This document shows, piece by piece, positions 1-10,575 of a DNA stretch of 64,000 bases (position 1 is its first letter; each line of letters starts with the position of its first letter). The notes under the pieces were generated by a model that did not search any database, was not told the origin of the DNA, and was given only the letters and a program-made list of their open reading frames with translations. Location of the stretch: positions 972,113 to 1,036,112 of the forward strand of contig CM030939.1 of assembly GCA_018136815.1 (NCBI GenBank), written 5' to 3'. The DNA comes from Isochrysis galbana. Lineage: Eukaryota > Haptophyta > Isochrysidales > Isochrysidaceae. Both the position numbers and the translations under genes were made by a program.

Positions 1-1
1 T

Positions 2-217
2 TCTCAGCCACTCCGCGCTCCCTCACCTACGTGGGCTGTAATGTTTAATCGGTGGCGAACGAGCATGACCGCCAATGCCGTTACTCTCACACCCGTTCAG
101 GTTGGTCTCGGATGTCAACGTGCTCGAGAGGCTGCTGAGGACCTCACACTCGACAATCCTCGTGCTCCTGAGCTCATCTCACTGATAACGAGTCAGTTGG
201 AGAGCCTCATCGTATGA
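2..217 (+). CDS. 3' end of a gene entering from the left edge (unidentified)
   Basis: The frame beginning at base 2 is open for 71 codons and closes with TGA at 215-217. The last 50 residues, from the Met at 65, read like real protein, with an Asp-Leu-x-Leu-Asp-x-Pro-x-Ala-Pro-Glu-Leu stretch about 20 residues before the end. That stretch resembles the helix-turn-helix repeats of MA3/MIF4G-type domains (eIF4G, PDCD4), but the match is short and by eye only. Most likely a terminal exon whose upstream exons lie outside the window. An AG acceptor may lie inside this interval, so the true exon start is unknown. Confidence 0.35.
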   Translation, partial: SQPLRAPSPTWAVMFNRWRTSMTANAVTLTPVQVGLGCQRAREAAEDLTLDNPRAPELISLITSQLESLIV

Positions 218-1752
218 GCAAATTGCTATGAATGCGACAGCCGCAAAAGTCATTGTGCAGACTCGCACGGTTGATTCCAAGGCACGATCTTCCAAGCATA
301 TCCCAAGATTCGAAATCGGCCGCTCTCATCTCGACCGTCTGAGCCAAAGCCTTGAGAAAGATGCGGTGTCCGTGTCCATTGTGCTCGACAAACAGCACTA
401 TCTAGCATGGCTACCCGACAATGCCTACTTGCTCCGCGTGCTGAATCACATGCGTAGGGCTCAAATCTCGATCTGGAGCCTGGGAGACAGCCTGCTACCT
501 CATCAAATTGCACGAAAGCTATCGCCGGCGGCGAACGTGTCCCCCTCCTACTTTTTGGCAACCTTTGTTTGCTTGCTTTGTGACACCCGCACACGGAAGA
601 ATTACCGATAAAATGGTCGGCTGCGTCCCCGAATTGGAGCTCGAGCACGGCAGCCTGAACTTTTGTGGCCATGACACTTACAGAGTGGGCCCTCGGAGAT
701 GTTTGCCGTGTACCGGTCTCGCGGTCACAATGCATCATGCTCTGTTGCACAAATACCCGTGTGGTCTATCACGAACCGCATCGACAAGTCACGCATGGCA
801 GATTGCGGCCACACACATTGTGCGCACATACGGCTTCTTCTCTCATCCATGTATGAGCTAATCAAAATGCGACATTGCATGTACATGTACAACCTGCGCA
901 TATACATTATCATGTACACCCGAACGATTATATCTAGCTGATATAAATATAGCTAAGGGTAAGGGAAAGGGACTAATTATCTCATGTTTGGTTGCAATGG
1001 CGCATGCGCATGGCCCGCGCCGCATGGAGGGGGGGGGGGGGGGCGGCTAATGTCGTGTGGGGGCGTATCGCTTTGTTTGAGTGTGACGAATCGGAATCGG
1101 ACCTGATCAAATTAATTGTCGGTTGATCAGCAGTATTAGCATCTATCAGCGATAGTATCAGCAGCGCAGAGTGCAGCAAGTAGCGCGCAAGGGCCTGGTG
1201 AGGATGGGGCCATATCCATATCGGCGGTGGGGCGGCGGAGGAAGAGACTTCGGGGAGGCTGACTGGCTTAGGCCGCGTTCTAGTTTTCTGCGTTCGAGCA
1301 TTCTGGTCTTGTCAGACAAGACTTGATTGCTCGAGCGTAAGCTCTGATGCGCTCGACTGGCCCACAGAATGCTCGCGTCCGAAGGCCGCCCGCCCGACCC
1401 AGATTCAGAAGAGGCTCGAGACCCGCTTTCTCAAAACACAACACCCCCCCCCCCCCCCCCCCGTTATGAATTGTAATCTTGTAGAGCATCTTGTTGCCTA
1501 GCATTCCTAGCCACATACACATGACGAGCCATGCACCAACCGCGCACACCCCCATCGCGGGGGAGGGGCTCCGTTGCCGTCGTGGGCCTCGGACCCGCAG
1601 CACTAGGATAAAATAAGCACAAACAAGAAAACTCTACCCCCCCCCCCAACCTCTTGGTAAGCGCGGCGCCCGCCCACGCAGACGGACCGCCGAGCCATAG
1701 CCACAGAGAGAGAGAGAGGCCGAGGAGCAGGGAGGCCGCAGCAGCCGGCGTG
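218..1752. other. Intergenic, no recognised gene; upstream region of PEX5
   Basis: Short overlapping frames on both strands show no recognisable family and no intron-exon logic. A G run lies near 1029-1043, a C run near 1443-1462, and another C run at about 1638-1648, roughly 105 bp before the PEX5 start codon. No promoter element could be assigned with confidence. Confidence 0.4.
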
Positions 1753-4389
1753 ATGCTGGCTGAGCTGGTGCACGGTGGCGGCTGCGATGAGGATGGCACG
1801 TCCAATGCGCTCGCCAAGCTCAGCGGCGCGCTTAGCCACTCCTTTGGGCAGGAGCAGCGGCTCTCGCGCCCCGCAGACTGCGCCGGACCATCGAGCAGCG
1901 CGCTCACCGGGCCGTCGGATGCGCTGCTCCCTCCGCCCAGCGCGGAGGAGGAAGCCTTTCTACATGCATTCGCCGCTCAGACCCAAATTCATCACCTCGA
2001 CCACATGGTGCCACAAATGGACCATCCTGCGGCGGCCGAGATGGCTTGGCGTGAGGCAGGGGCGACAGCTGGGGCAAGCCGAGGCAGGATTCCACTCGTG
2101 AACTCCTCGGGCCTCGTCAGCACGCCTTCATGGCACCAGGATATTCAGAAACTGCCGACGCCTGTGAGGAACGAGGTGCAGGCCGCCGCCGGTGAGGTGG
2201 TGCGCGAGGCTCTGCAAGCGAGCACTCTTGCAGGTCCCGGTCACGCCAGCAATTTGCTGTCAGATCCACATCGCTGGGATTCGCTCCGATCGCTGGGCCT
2301 CACTCCGCAGCAAATGGCAACTACAATCCGCCGCGCTGATCGGTTGCTTGCACAGATTCAGCCCCAAGCCGTGCCAGAGCCCTCTTGGCGAGCACGCCAG
2401 AACGTCGACCATTTTGCTGCTCCAGGGCTACGCAGCCCCACAACTGCCCCGGTGGCTGCAAGACACCACGGCCCGATGCAAGAGAACCGAGCTGCGGCTG
2501 TAGACCTCACAGCGCCACATACCGCAGCCGACACAAAGCCTCCTGAAAATGAGAATGCTGCACAGACATCAACCTCACAAGCAATTTGGACGCCTGCGGG
2601 TGGCGACATGGTTGCTGAGATGGAAGCGGCTTGGGCTGCTGCGGGTGGGGCCACCATGACAACGAGGTCGCCCGGAAGCGCAGCTGCTGCCGCTCTGACA
2701 GGATTGCGAGAGAATCTAGCATCTTCCAGCGAGGCGTTGACGGTGGCTGGTGGCAGCTCTCATCTTGCTGAATTGGAGGAAGCGTGGAGTGCGTTGGACC
2801 TAGGTGGCGACGGCGGCTTGGTAGGCATGGATCGCTTATGGGAATCTTTGCGACAGCAGGCAGACGGGGATGCCTCCGAAGACGCTGCATTCAAATCGGC
2901 CTGGGAGGCAGCTACTTACCAGGGCATCGATGAGTACACATTTCGTCAGAACAACCCGTACATTGGACAAGCCGGGTTGCTCGCACATGGGAGCGCACTC
3001 TTTGAACGAGGTGAATTGGGAGAAGCAATCCTCGCTCTGGAGGCGGCAGTGCAGGCGAATCCTGAGGATTCTGTCGCATGGCAGATTTTAGGTCAGGCTC
3101 ATGCCGACGCAGACGACGACACAAGGGTGGGTAGTCTCGCTGCTCTCTCTGCCTCCCTCCGAAGACTCGCTGCTCTCCTAGCCTCACTCCGAAGCCACAT
3201 GGAAGTGGTGTAGCATGGCTTCTTTCGCGTGTCTTCTCATCACCCCACGTTCGCCCCCGCTACATCTTCTAGGCGATCGCGTGCCTCCGACGCGCTGTCT
3301 CATCTGATGCTCATAATCTTGATTCCCTTCTGGCACTGGGCGTCTCGTACACCAATGAGCTCGACCAAACTCGAGCCCTCGAGCATCTTCAGGTGAGACG
3401 CTCCCGCAAGGATCGCCTTTCGCCCCTATTGACATCGTTGATTGTATTTGTTCTACCAACACGGTCCGGAAGTCGCCTCCAGCATGCGATGCCATTATGA
3501 AGCTGCCAAATCATATCACCGTGCCCATTGTAGCTATGGCTTCAATCTCACCCTGACTTCCAAGCGGTTGAGGCGGAACCCCTTCAAAGCTCCGGTCCAT
3601 ACACCGATCCCTACGAGCTGCAACGGCACGTCACATCGCTCTTTGAGCGCGCTCTTCGTGTGGCTCCACGCAACCCCGACTTGCATGCTGTGCTTGGGGT
3701 GTTACACAATCTCTCGCGTGATTACCCAGCCGCCATCGCCTCCTTCGAGGTGCGCTCTCGATCACCGATGCAAATTAGGCCGTGGCGAACCAGGCTAGTA
3801 GTCCCTCCGCTGCTCTTGCGAGGAAATGCTAACGTGATGGTGTTGCTTGCTTTTCGCAGGCGGCGCTCGAGCTCCGTCCAACTGACTACTCGCTGTGGAA
3901 CAAGCTGGGCGCCACTCGGGCGAATTCTCTCTCGTGTGAGGCGGCCGTGCCGTGCTATATTCGAGCGCTCGAACTCAAACCCCATTACGTGCGTGCCCTT
4001 TCCAATCTCGGCATCTCGTATGGCAACCTATCCTCGCACGAGGTGCGCTAGCGCAAGCTTCTTGTACCCTGACCATTATTCATTCTGTGCTGCATCGCCG
4101 CGACACGTCTCCGCCCCCCCCCCCCCCGCCCCCACCTTCTGCTTCCGGCCATTCTTTGGCGCTTTGACCGCCTCTCTTGCCAGCCATTCTTGTGAGCATC
4201 GTCCATGCGCTTTCCACATGCTTGTAGGCTGCGGCGCAATGTTATTTAAAAGCGCTCTCACTCAATCCAGAGGCAGATCATGTTTGGAGCTACCTGACCA
4301 TGGTTTTCTCGGCGATGGGCAGACCAGACCTCGTCGAGAAGGCATCTCGGCGCGACCACTCAACGCTTTGTGCCGAGCTGGACGTGTGA
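1753..4389 (+). CDS. PEX5: Peroxisomal targeting signal 1 receptor PEX5, five exons
   Basis: PEX5 binds C-terminal SKL-type (PTS1) signals in the cytosol and carries cargo to the peroxisome docking complex. My exons are 1753-3126, 3273-3392, 3534-3749, 3860-4042 and 4228-4389; all junctions are phase 0 with GT/AG ends, giving 684 aa. I chose the ATG at 1753 because it places a cysteine at residue 11 in the conserved N-terminal block (LVxGGxC...NALAKL), the known ubiquitinated recycling cysteine. The N-terminal half is disordered with several W-x3-F/Y-like motifs, which bind PEX14/PEX13. The C-terminal half is the TPR array, opening with NNPYIGQ and including LWLQSHPDF and repeated NP-x-D helices. 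Spliced length and order match PEX5 throughout. Frames open further upstream only from non-ATG codons. Confidence 0.93.
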
Positions 4390-5198
4390 AACGGATGCTT
4401 GGAAGATGGTGCTGCTGGCGATGACAATTACGAGACAATGTCGGCCCGAGAATCTCAAACTAACTACTCTTTGCGGTACATGCATGAACGTCGACGGAGA
4501 CTCCTGGGCTCAAGCTTGCTTCCGAGTGATGCTCGCCTTCAGCATCTCCGAGCATGCTCCGGGATAGTGTTAGTGTTAACTCAAGCTCGCTTCCGAGCTT
4601 TGCTGACGCTTACATGTACCACGCCACCGCCTGCGTGGTGCTCTACAGATATGCATTGTCATTCGGTCCTTACCATTGCCCGGACAGAAGCTGTGACCAG
4701 CCAACCCGCGTGAATGCATGACCTACGGCTCGTCTAGTTTCTTCATCACCCAAGGTAACTCAGCAGAACGAACGGCAACGCCGTCCAAATCTCTCGGTGG
4801 AAGATGGCAAAATAACGACAATCATACAGTGTGGGGTCGCGGAAACGTGAACGGACGGACGGACCTTAACGGAAATGTCCAACGTATAGTTGTGAGGGCA
4901 AAGGTTGTATCCTGCTCGTTTGCTTGTTGGCTGTTGATCGTGTGGCGTGTCATCAGGTAAGCAAAGTGGCCCGCTGACTAGAGCGCTTTGCAGGTGTCTG
5001 GGCCCGTCTTGAAAACGGTTACGTGATGCAAGCCCTCTTGGAGGGCAGAGTTCTTGAAGCTATAGATGAATACAGAAAGAGGGTTGACATCAATAGTAAA
5101 ACTGAAGGTTCAGGGCTACACACTTACGCTTCTAGCCCGGCTCTCATGACCTTGCTACCGTCAATGCCCTTCTATCCCTTTCTTTCCTCCTCCCTCGG
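4390..5198. other. Intergenic, 3' of PEX5
   Basis: No recognisable gene. The segment holds short unsupported frames and a repeated 'gcttccgag' word near 4520-4600. A short open frame at 5023-5247 runs into the tandem repeat that follows and has no recognisable domain. Confidence 0.35.
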
Positions 5199-5313
5199 CG
5201 AGAAGCGTTCAATCACAATCACAATCACCATCACCCAACATATGTAAAAGCGTTCAATAACAATCACCATCACCCAACATATGGAAAAGTGTTCAATCAC
5301 CATCACCCAAGAT
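5199..5313 (+). repeat. Minisatellite with gcgttcaatcacc-type units, copy 1
   Basis: At least three tandem units combine 'agcgttcaatca', several 'caatcacc' words, 'catcacccaacatatg' and 'aaaag'. The same compound unit recurs at 56064-56214, so this is a dispersed minisatellite family and not a one-off. It has no coding potential of its own. Confidence 0.7.
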
Positions 5314-5796
5314 TGTTGCATTGGCAAATCAACACTCGTTAGAATTCTCTTTCGTTCGGCATTCATCGTTGTATGATTCACTGCGTTCTCTCGTTCTCGG
5401 TCGAATTAACTTTATAGTTGGTCGCCACGGAGGGCGCCGCCGAGCCTGGCCACCTCGGTCTGGTGCCGTGACACAACCCTTGAAACGAGGTACCTCGGAG
5501 ATTGACATGTGGAGCTGATGTCTGATGTCTTCTTGCCCTGTTTGGGTAAGAGAAGACGGGGGGCGCCAAAGCCGGGAGGGAAGGAGAAGGGCCGAAGGGC
5601 CGAAGGGCCGCGGCTCGCCGCGGCCACTCGCTCCGACGAGAGAGATTGGCGCCCGGGGCCCCTAGTTTCACGAGTGCCCCCCCCCCCCCCCCTGCGTTGT
5701 TTTACCCGAAAGGGGTTTTCGCCAAGCGTGGCCTCGAGGAGAGGCGCGCTGGGGTGTGCGGGGTTGCACTGGAGGGGGGACAAATATCGACAGTGC

Positions 5797-6320
5797 AACG
5801 GGAATCGCACCATCACCAAAACGGAAACGAGGGGCAATCTTGTCACGCAGGATTCGAAGGAATCTACTATATAAGTAAGACGAGAGAAGTGCGACGTGCC
5901 TAAGGGGAGATACGAAGACGAAGAGGTCACCCATTAAACTTGATTGCCCCCGAAAGCAGGTTAAAGAAACGTGAAACGTGGGGGAGATATGGAGATAGCA
6001 AATTAAACCTATTTCCTATTTGCGATGGCGCCTGGAAGGAAGAAAGGTGGGGAAACTTCCCTTCTCTGCGAGAGAAAGAGAAAGAGAGGGCACTCCACAA
6101 CCTAAGATCTTAGGGGTCCAAGCGAAGCTTTTGACCGAGAGCGAGAGAACGCAGAGAATTATAACGATAAATGCCCAACGACGAGCGACGAGACAGAAGC
6201 CTAACGAGTGTCGATTCGCGAAATGCGACACGCCTTTTTGGCGTCGTTCTACGCGCCTGGTAAGCCGGCGTTTATATGTCCCCTCCATCTCCATCGGCGT
6301 GTTGTCGCTTTTCTGACGTC
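5797..6320 (+). repeat. LTR-like dispersed repeat, copy A
   Basis: Bases 5865-6320 are clearly similar to the reverse complement of about 32820-33145. Shared blocks include 'gtggggaaacttccc', 'gaagcttttgaccgaga', 'agaattataacgataa' and 'gtgtcgattcgcgaa'. A TATA-like 'ctatataag' sits at about 5868-5876 at the start of the homology, as expected for an LTR promoter. Just before it (about 5797-5840) is a short block resembling the gypsy fragment at about 34990-35050 on the opposite strand, including a frame reading GNRTIT. I infer a degraded retrotransposon LTR plus a scrap of its interior. Confidence 0.55.
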
Positions 6321-6801
6321 TTGGGATTCGAATAGTTCGTCGTTGAATCCTCACACACCCGCACCAATGCGGAGGACCCACCACCATGAGGAGCAATGTC
6401 CTCTCCCCGCCATCACCGCACTAACCATAATACAAGCCAAGCTGTTAACATCAATCAACAGTAAATCACTGGGGGCGAGATTTCTCAAAAAAGGGGGGCT
6501 AAGATGAGTTTATCCAACTCATGCTTTTATTTTTATTATGTTTCTTCCAAGGCCAAGCCAACAGCCAAGAGGCTCCATTTGTGCTATGCTGTTTGGAAGC
6601 AGGTCCCAGCTTATGTTTCACATTTAGGGTAGACTTAGGATGGACACGCAGGCAAGACCGGAAAAAGTCTTAGTGTGCCGTCACGGGTTTCCGCATTTTG
6701 ACGGCATACCCACAAGCACATTGTACTACGCACGGTTTGGCCCCTTGCCCCCTGCCATGGCGCAGCTTGATGCTTGATGAACACATTATTTTCCCCCCAT
6801 A
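6321..6801. other. Intergenic, 3' of the CobW gene
   Basis: No gene recognised. It separates the LTR-like repeat from the stop codon of the minus-strand CobW-type gene and presumably contains that gene's 3' UTR. Confidence 0.35.
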
Positions 6802-8625
6802 CTAGGCAACAGGTTTTCGAGCCCTAATCCCGTGCTCACATCTGGTGCCACCATCTTTCATTGCTGGCGTAGTGGACGAGATTGCGTCTATCTTGCCATC
6901 CTCTACCAATGTGTCATCGTCTTCACAAGTGGTGCACAGGCCGGTCGGATCGATGTCTAGTCCTTTGGCAGTAGCGGCTTCTCCATCATCAGAGCAGCAC
7001 CTCAGAAACGCACGTTTCAAAGGACCTTCTTCCAATTGATGGCCAATCAGCACAATGCTGCTAGAGCGCTGCTCGTGCTCTCCCCACAAGGAGCCGTAGA
7101 ACCCCAAGACCTGACAGAAGAGGTGGACGGGTTCACATTCATTAACATGGACATGGAGTCCATTGGGTTGGTGCGCCTTAGGTGCGCTTCACAATGAAGG
7201 CCGATGAGCTGAGGAGCGATGCTTTACCTGAGCATGTATGCCGTGAGTGATGAATTTCCTGGATTCCCCGTGTAGTGACAGGACGCCTTTGATGCGATAC
7301 AGATCGTCGTGCTTGGCAAGTGCGAGCTCACGTAGCCATGTCTGTAGCCGAGCTAAATACACCTGCAAACCACCACACAGATTGACGAGTTATGAATAGA
7401 GCTCAAGGGGGAGGCTCGCGTGTGAAGGGAGAGAGACATTATGTGAGCGGAATGCACCGGACGATCCGTCTGTATGGATATGCAGCTGACAGACGAGCTG
7501 CCGTGGGCACCACTTTCGTTCTCTCCATCGGCGGGCTTCGCATGGTGTCGAGTCAATTTGAAGCTCTTGTCCGAGGAGTAGGCCGACAGATAGAGAATGT
7601 CTTCGAGAGAAACCTTTGCCCCGGAGGTGCGCAACTAAGACAGAGTTGACAAAGGTAGACTCAATCAAGCATTGCCAATGAGTCAAGGGCAAGGCATGAA
7701 TTTAGCATGCCATGATTGGCAGAGAAGCAAGTGCTTAAAGTTGCTTCTGTCAGTTGGCGCACAGGTCTCTGGTCGAATGTGCTCGTGGTTGTGACGAACG
7801 CACCTGTGGCGCAGCAGCGTTCAACTCAGAGAGCATCTCCGAAACCGCAGTCAACTCGTCCGGGGTGCTCTCGACCAAGTCAACCTTATTGATGACGAGG
7901 CGGTCGGCAACAGCCACTTGCTTCTCTGCCTCAGGCCGCCGACGGGTGAAGGCAAAGGGCCCACTAGGCCGCAGATGACGGAGAATATGTGCTGCATCAA
8001 CCACGGTGACAACACCATCTAAGTAGAAGGGAGATCGCGCCATTTCCTGGCGCCACAGCACTTGCATTACTGGTCCTGGATCTGCAAGTCCACTGGTCTC
8101 AATCAAAACATAGTCAAACGGTAGCGACGCCTTTGCAGGAGAGTCACCAGCTCCCTCGGAGGATGAGGTCTCAGAGGTCCTGGCATCAACTTTACCGATC
8201 TGCAGGAGCTGATCCAGTACGCGCTCCAGCTCAGAGCCAGGAGTTTCACCTGAGCAGCACATGCAGCCATTCTTTAGAACAATGACACCCGATGGCGCCT
8301 CTTGCTGTCTCGCCTCATCAATGAGCTCGTGGTCGATTGAGATGGCGCCGAGCTCGTTCTCAATGACCAAAATGCGCCTTCCATGGTCTCCAGTGAGAAT
8401 GTTGTTCACAAGTGTGGTCTTTCCCGAGCCAAGGAAGCCAGTGATGATGGTGATTGGGATGGTCTGCGGTGCGACACCATGGGCACCGCCGCCCGCTTCG
8501 CTCGACTGGCAGAGCTGCCGAGACTTTTGCTCAATGCGGCGCCCCCTGAGCTGCTGGAGCCAGACGAGGAGCAGCTGTGCCACCACGAAGCTGCCGACGA
8601 GGGTCAGCGCGAACCACCAGAGCAT
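6802..8625 (-). CDS. CobW/COG0523-family GTPase (zinc-chaperone-like), four exons, N-terminal membrane anchor
   Basis: COG0523 G3E GTPases are metallochaperones or metal-insertion factors; the eukaryotic ZNG1/CBWD branch delivers zinc. Exons on the minus strand are 8625-7804, 7634-7458, 7362-7228 and 7110-6802, all phase 0 with GT/AG ends, giving 480 aa. Visible motifs: Walker A GFLGSGKTT near residue 62, the family metal-binding GCMCC near residue 121, ETSGLADP, and the NKVD guanine-specificity motif. The CobW C-terminal domain follows, with a RIKGVLSL strand and FYGSLWGEHEQR near the end. The first about 25 residues are strongly hydrophobic, suggesting a signal anchor or the ER part of a plastid leader, which is unusual for the cytosolic members. 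Poly-C lies immediately upstream of the start on the coding strand. Subcellular site and metal are inference. Confidence 0.88.
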
Positions 8626-10575
8626 TCCGGGGGAGGGGGAGGGGGGGGGGGGGGGGGGGGGGAAGGTTCAGCCGGTCGAGCGAGGAGAGCCGCGCGGGCT
8701 GCGGGCTGACGCCAACCTCGCGCCGAACACGACCCGACCCGACCTTATCATAAGGTATGATCACACCGCTGTCGAGACTTTTAATTAATCTTCAATCTTC
8801 TTGTCCTGTGAGAGATGACCGTCGGCTTCGGCGGCGCCGTGAAACCTGGGCTGTGCCTCTTCATGCGCCTGGGCACGAGGGGGGAACGCGTCATCCGGGT
8901 CGCGCTGGTTCTATCTCATCCAGAGCTCGATGGTGGACGGCGAGTTCCGATTCGCCATCGGGAGGACAATATTGTGCGCGAGCTTCTGGCGGGCGGCACA
9001 CGACACACGACACACGACATCCCCAATAACCAATAACAGCACGTTCGACAGACTCTGTCGCGCCGTGGCAAAGGGCGAGGTAGTGTGGCAACCCGACGTC
9101 ATCGCTCGCGCAGCACTGAGAGAGGCGTGCCGAGCGATATTGCGGATGTGGGGGAATGCAACGATGAGGCCAGCGAGGCCAGTGAGGCTAGAGGCTAGTA
9201 AGACAAAGGAGCAGAGGAGGAAGATTTGCAAACTGACACCGCTCGCTCGAGCTGGCCCAACGCCGCTCGCGGCGTAGCGGGTTGCGGCGGCAACGGGCAC
9301 AGCGCCGCGGGTCGCGGCGGCGGTCATGATAGAGGTCGCGGCAGCGGTCGCGGCAGCAGCGGCGACGGGAGTGGCGGCGGGAGCTGTCGCGGCGGCGGGA
9401 GCGTGTCGCATCCAGAGTATTTTATATACTCTATGCGGATGCGGTATCTCCACCATGCGTTGTGTGAGAAAAATTGAGTGAGTTTTGTTTTCACCAGTGA
9501 GTTGTCTCGAAGTCTCGAAGCTCCGCCGCATTGCACGCCGAATTTGTTCGTTTGTGCTAAGGCGAAACGACTCAACCGCCGTAACCGACTCAACCGCCGA
9601 TCACGTAACCGACACAAAAACAAAACCCCAACAAGAACAAATGCTTAACACACCACCTAGCCATAGCTAGGCCTTGGGTTCACGACACACATGAAGCCTT
9701 GCATGAAGCCTTGCGCTTCTCACTCGAAGGCTCGTTTCCCTCACTCCTCGGGTATTCCGTATTCCCTCCCCCCTGAAGGGCATCCCCCTCCCCCCTTGGG
9801 TTATCCCCCCCCCCCCCATCCCCCATTCGATCATTCCCTATATATTATTTGAACCATTCACATTCACATACTTGTTACTTGTACCTGAAGACTGAAGAGC
9901 GCGCAGTTGCGCCGGGCGCGCCAGAAGCCAGAAGAGTGAAGAGCGCGGTTGCGTGCGCCCCACCTGCCCCGGCGACTGCCTCTGCTCGCTCCACTCCCAG
10001 TGCTGCCAATTGTTCCTCCATGGTAAGAAGGAGGGAAGGACTTCATCCACACTCCACACACTTGCCAAGGGAATGAATCGATACTTGAGATGACCCGCCC
10101 CGTATCCGTATTCTTCGAGGAATAACTAAGTTTATATATACTTGCTTGCGATTGAGCGCGCCACCCCAAGTAAGAAGGGGGTCCAGGCCGATCGCAAAGC
10201 ACCAAAAGCACCGAAGCAGAAAAGTGCGCGGAGGCCACCGGCGCATGATGAGGCATGAGGCTCATGCTGCGCTCTCTTTCGTTGTCCAATTACGTATCGT
10301 ATCTTGCATGTAGGGGTAGATAAAGCCAGTGGCCACTACTCCTTGGAGCAACAAAAGCAATAGCAGGAGGTCGGCCTGTGAAAGATGGTGTCACATTCCT
10401 TCTACAGGCCAAAGGCGCAGCAGTCTCCAAGCTCGCAGGATACTCGTTGAGGATCGAGGACACGTGCTTTCACGGTATTATTCCCCGCCGTCAAAGACGA
10501 AGACCAATACACTCTCCACGGAGGGACCCAATAACGAGGTAGACATCGGAAGTCAGAGAGTGAACTTCACTACCA
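8626..10575. other. Intergenic between the CobW-type gene and the ClpR gene
   Basis: A G/C run of about 25-30 bases sits at 8636-8662, directly upstream of the CobW start. A minus-strand frame at 8911-9531 includes an Ala-rich stretch and one hydrophobic segment, but overlapping frames on the other strand are equally open and no family is recognised. C-rich runs occur at about 9768-9825. No gene can be supported. Confidence 0.35.

Noticed and set aside
228-861. Overlapping plus and minus frames at the left end
   Set aside because: No recognisable domain and mutual overlap on both strands; only the frame ending at 217 looks like protein.
8911-9531. Minus-strand Ala-rich frame with a hydrophobic helix
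   Set aside because: Overlapping plus-strand frames are equally open, the Ala run is GC-driven, and no family or splice logic supports it.
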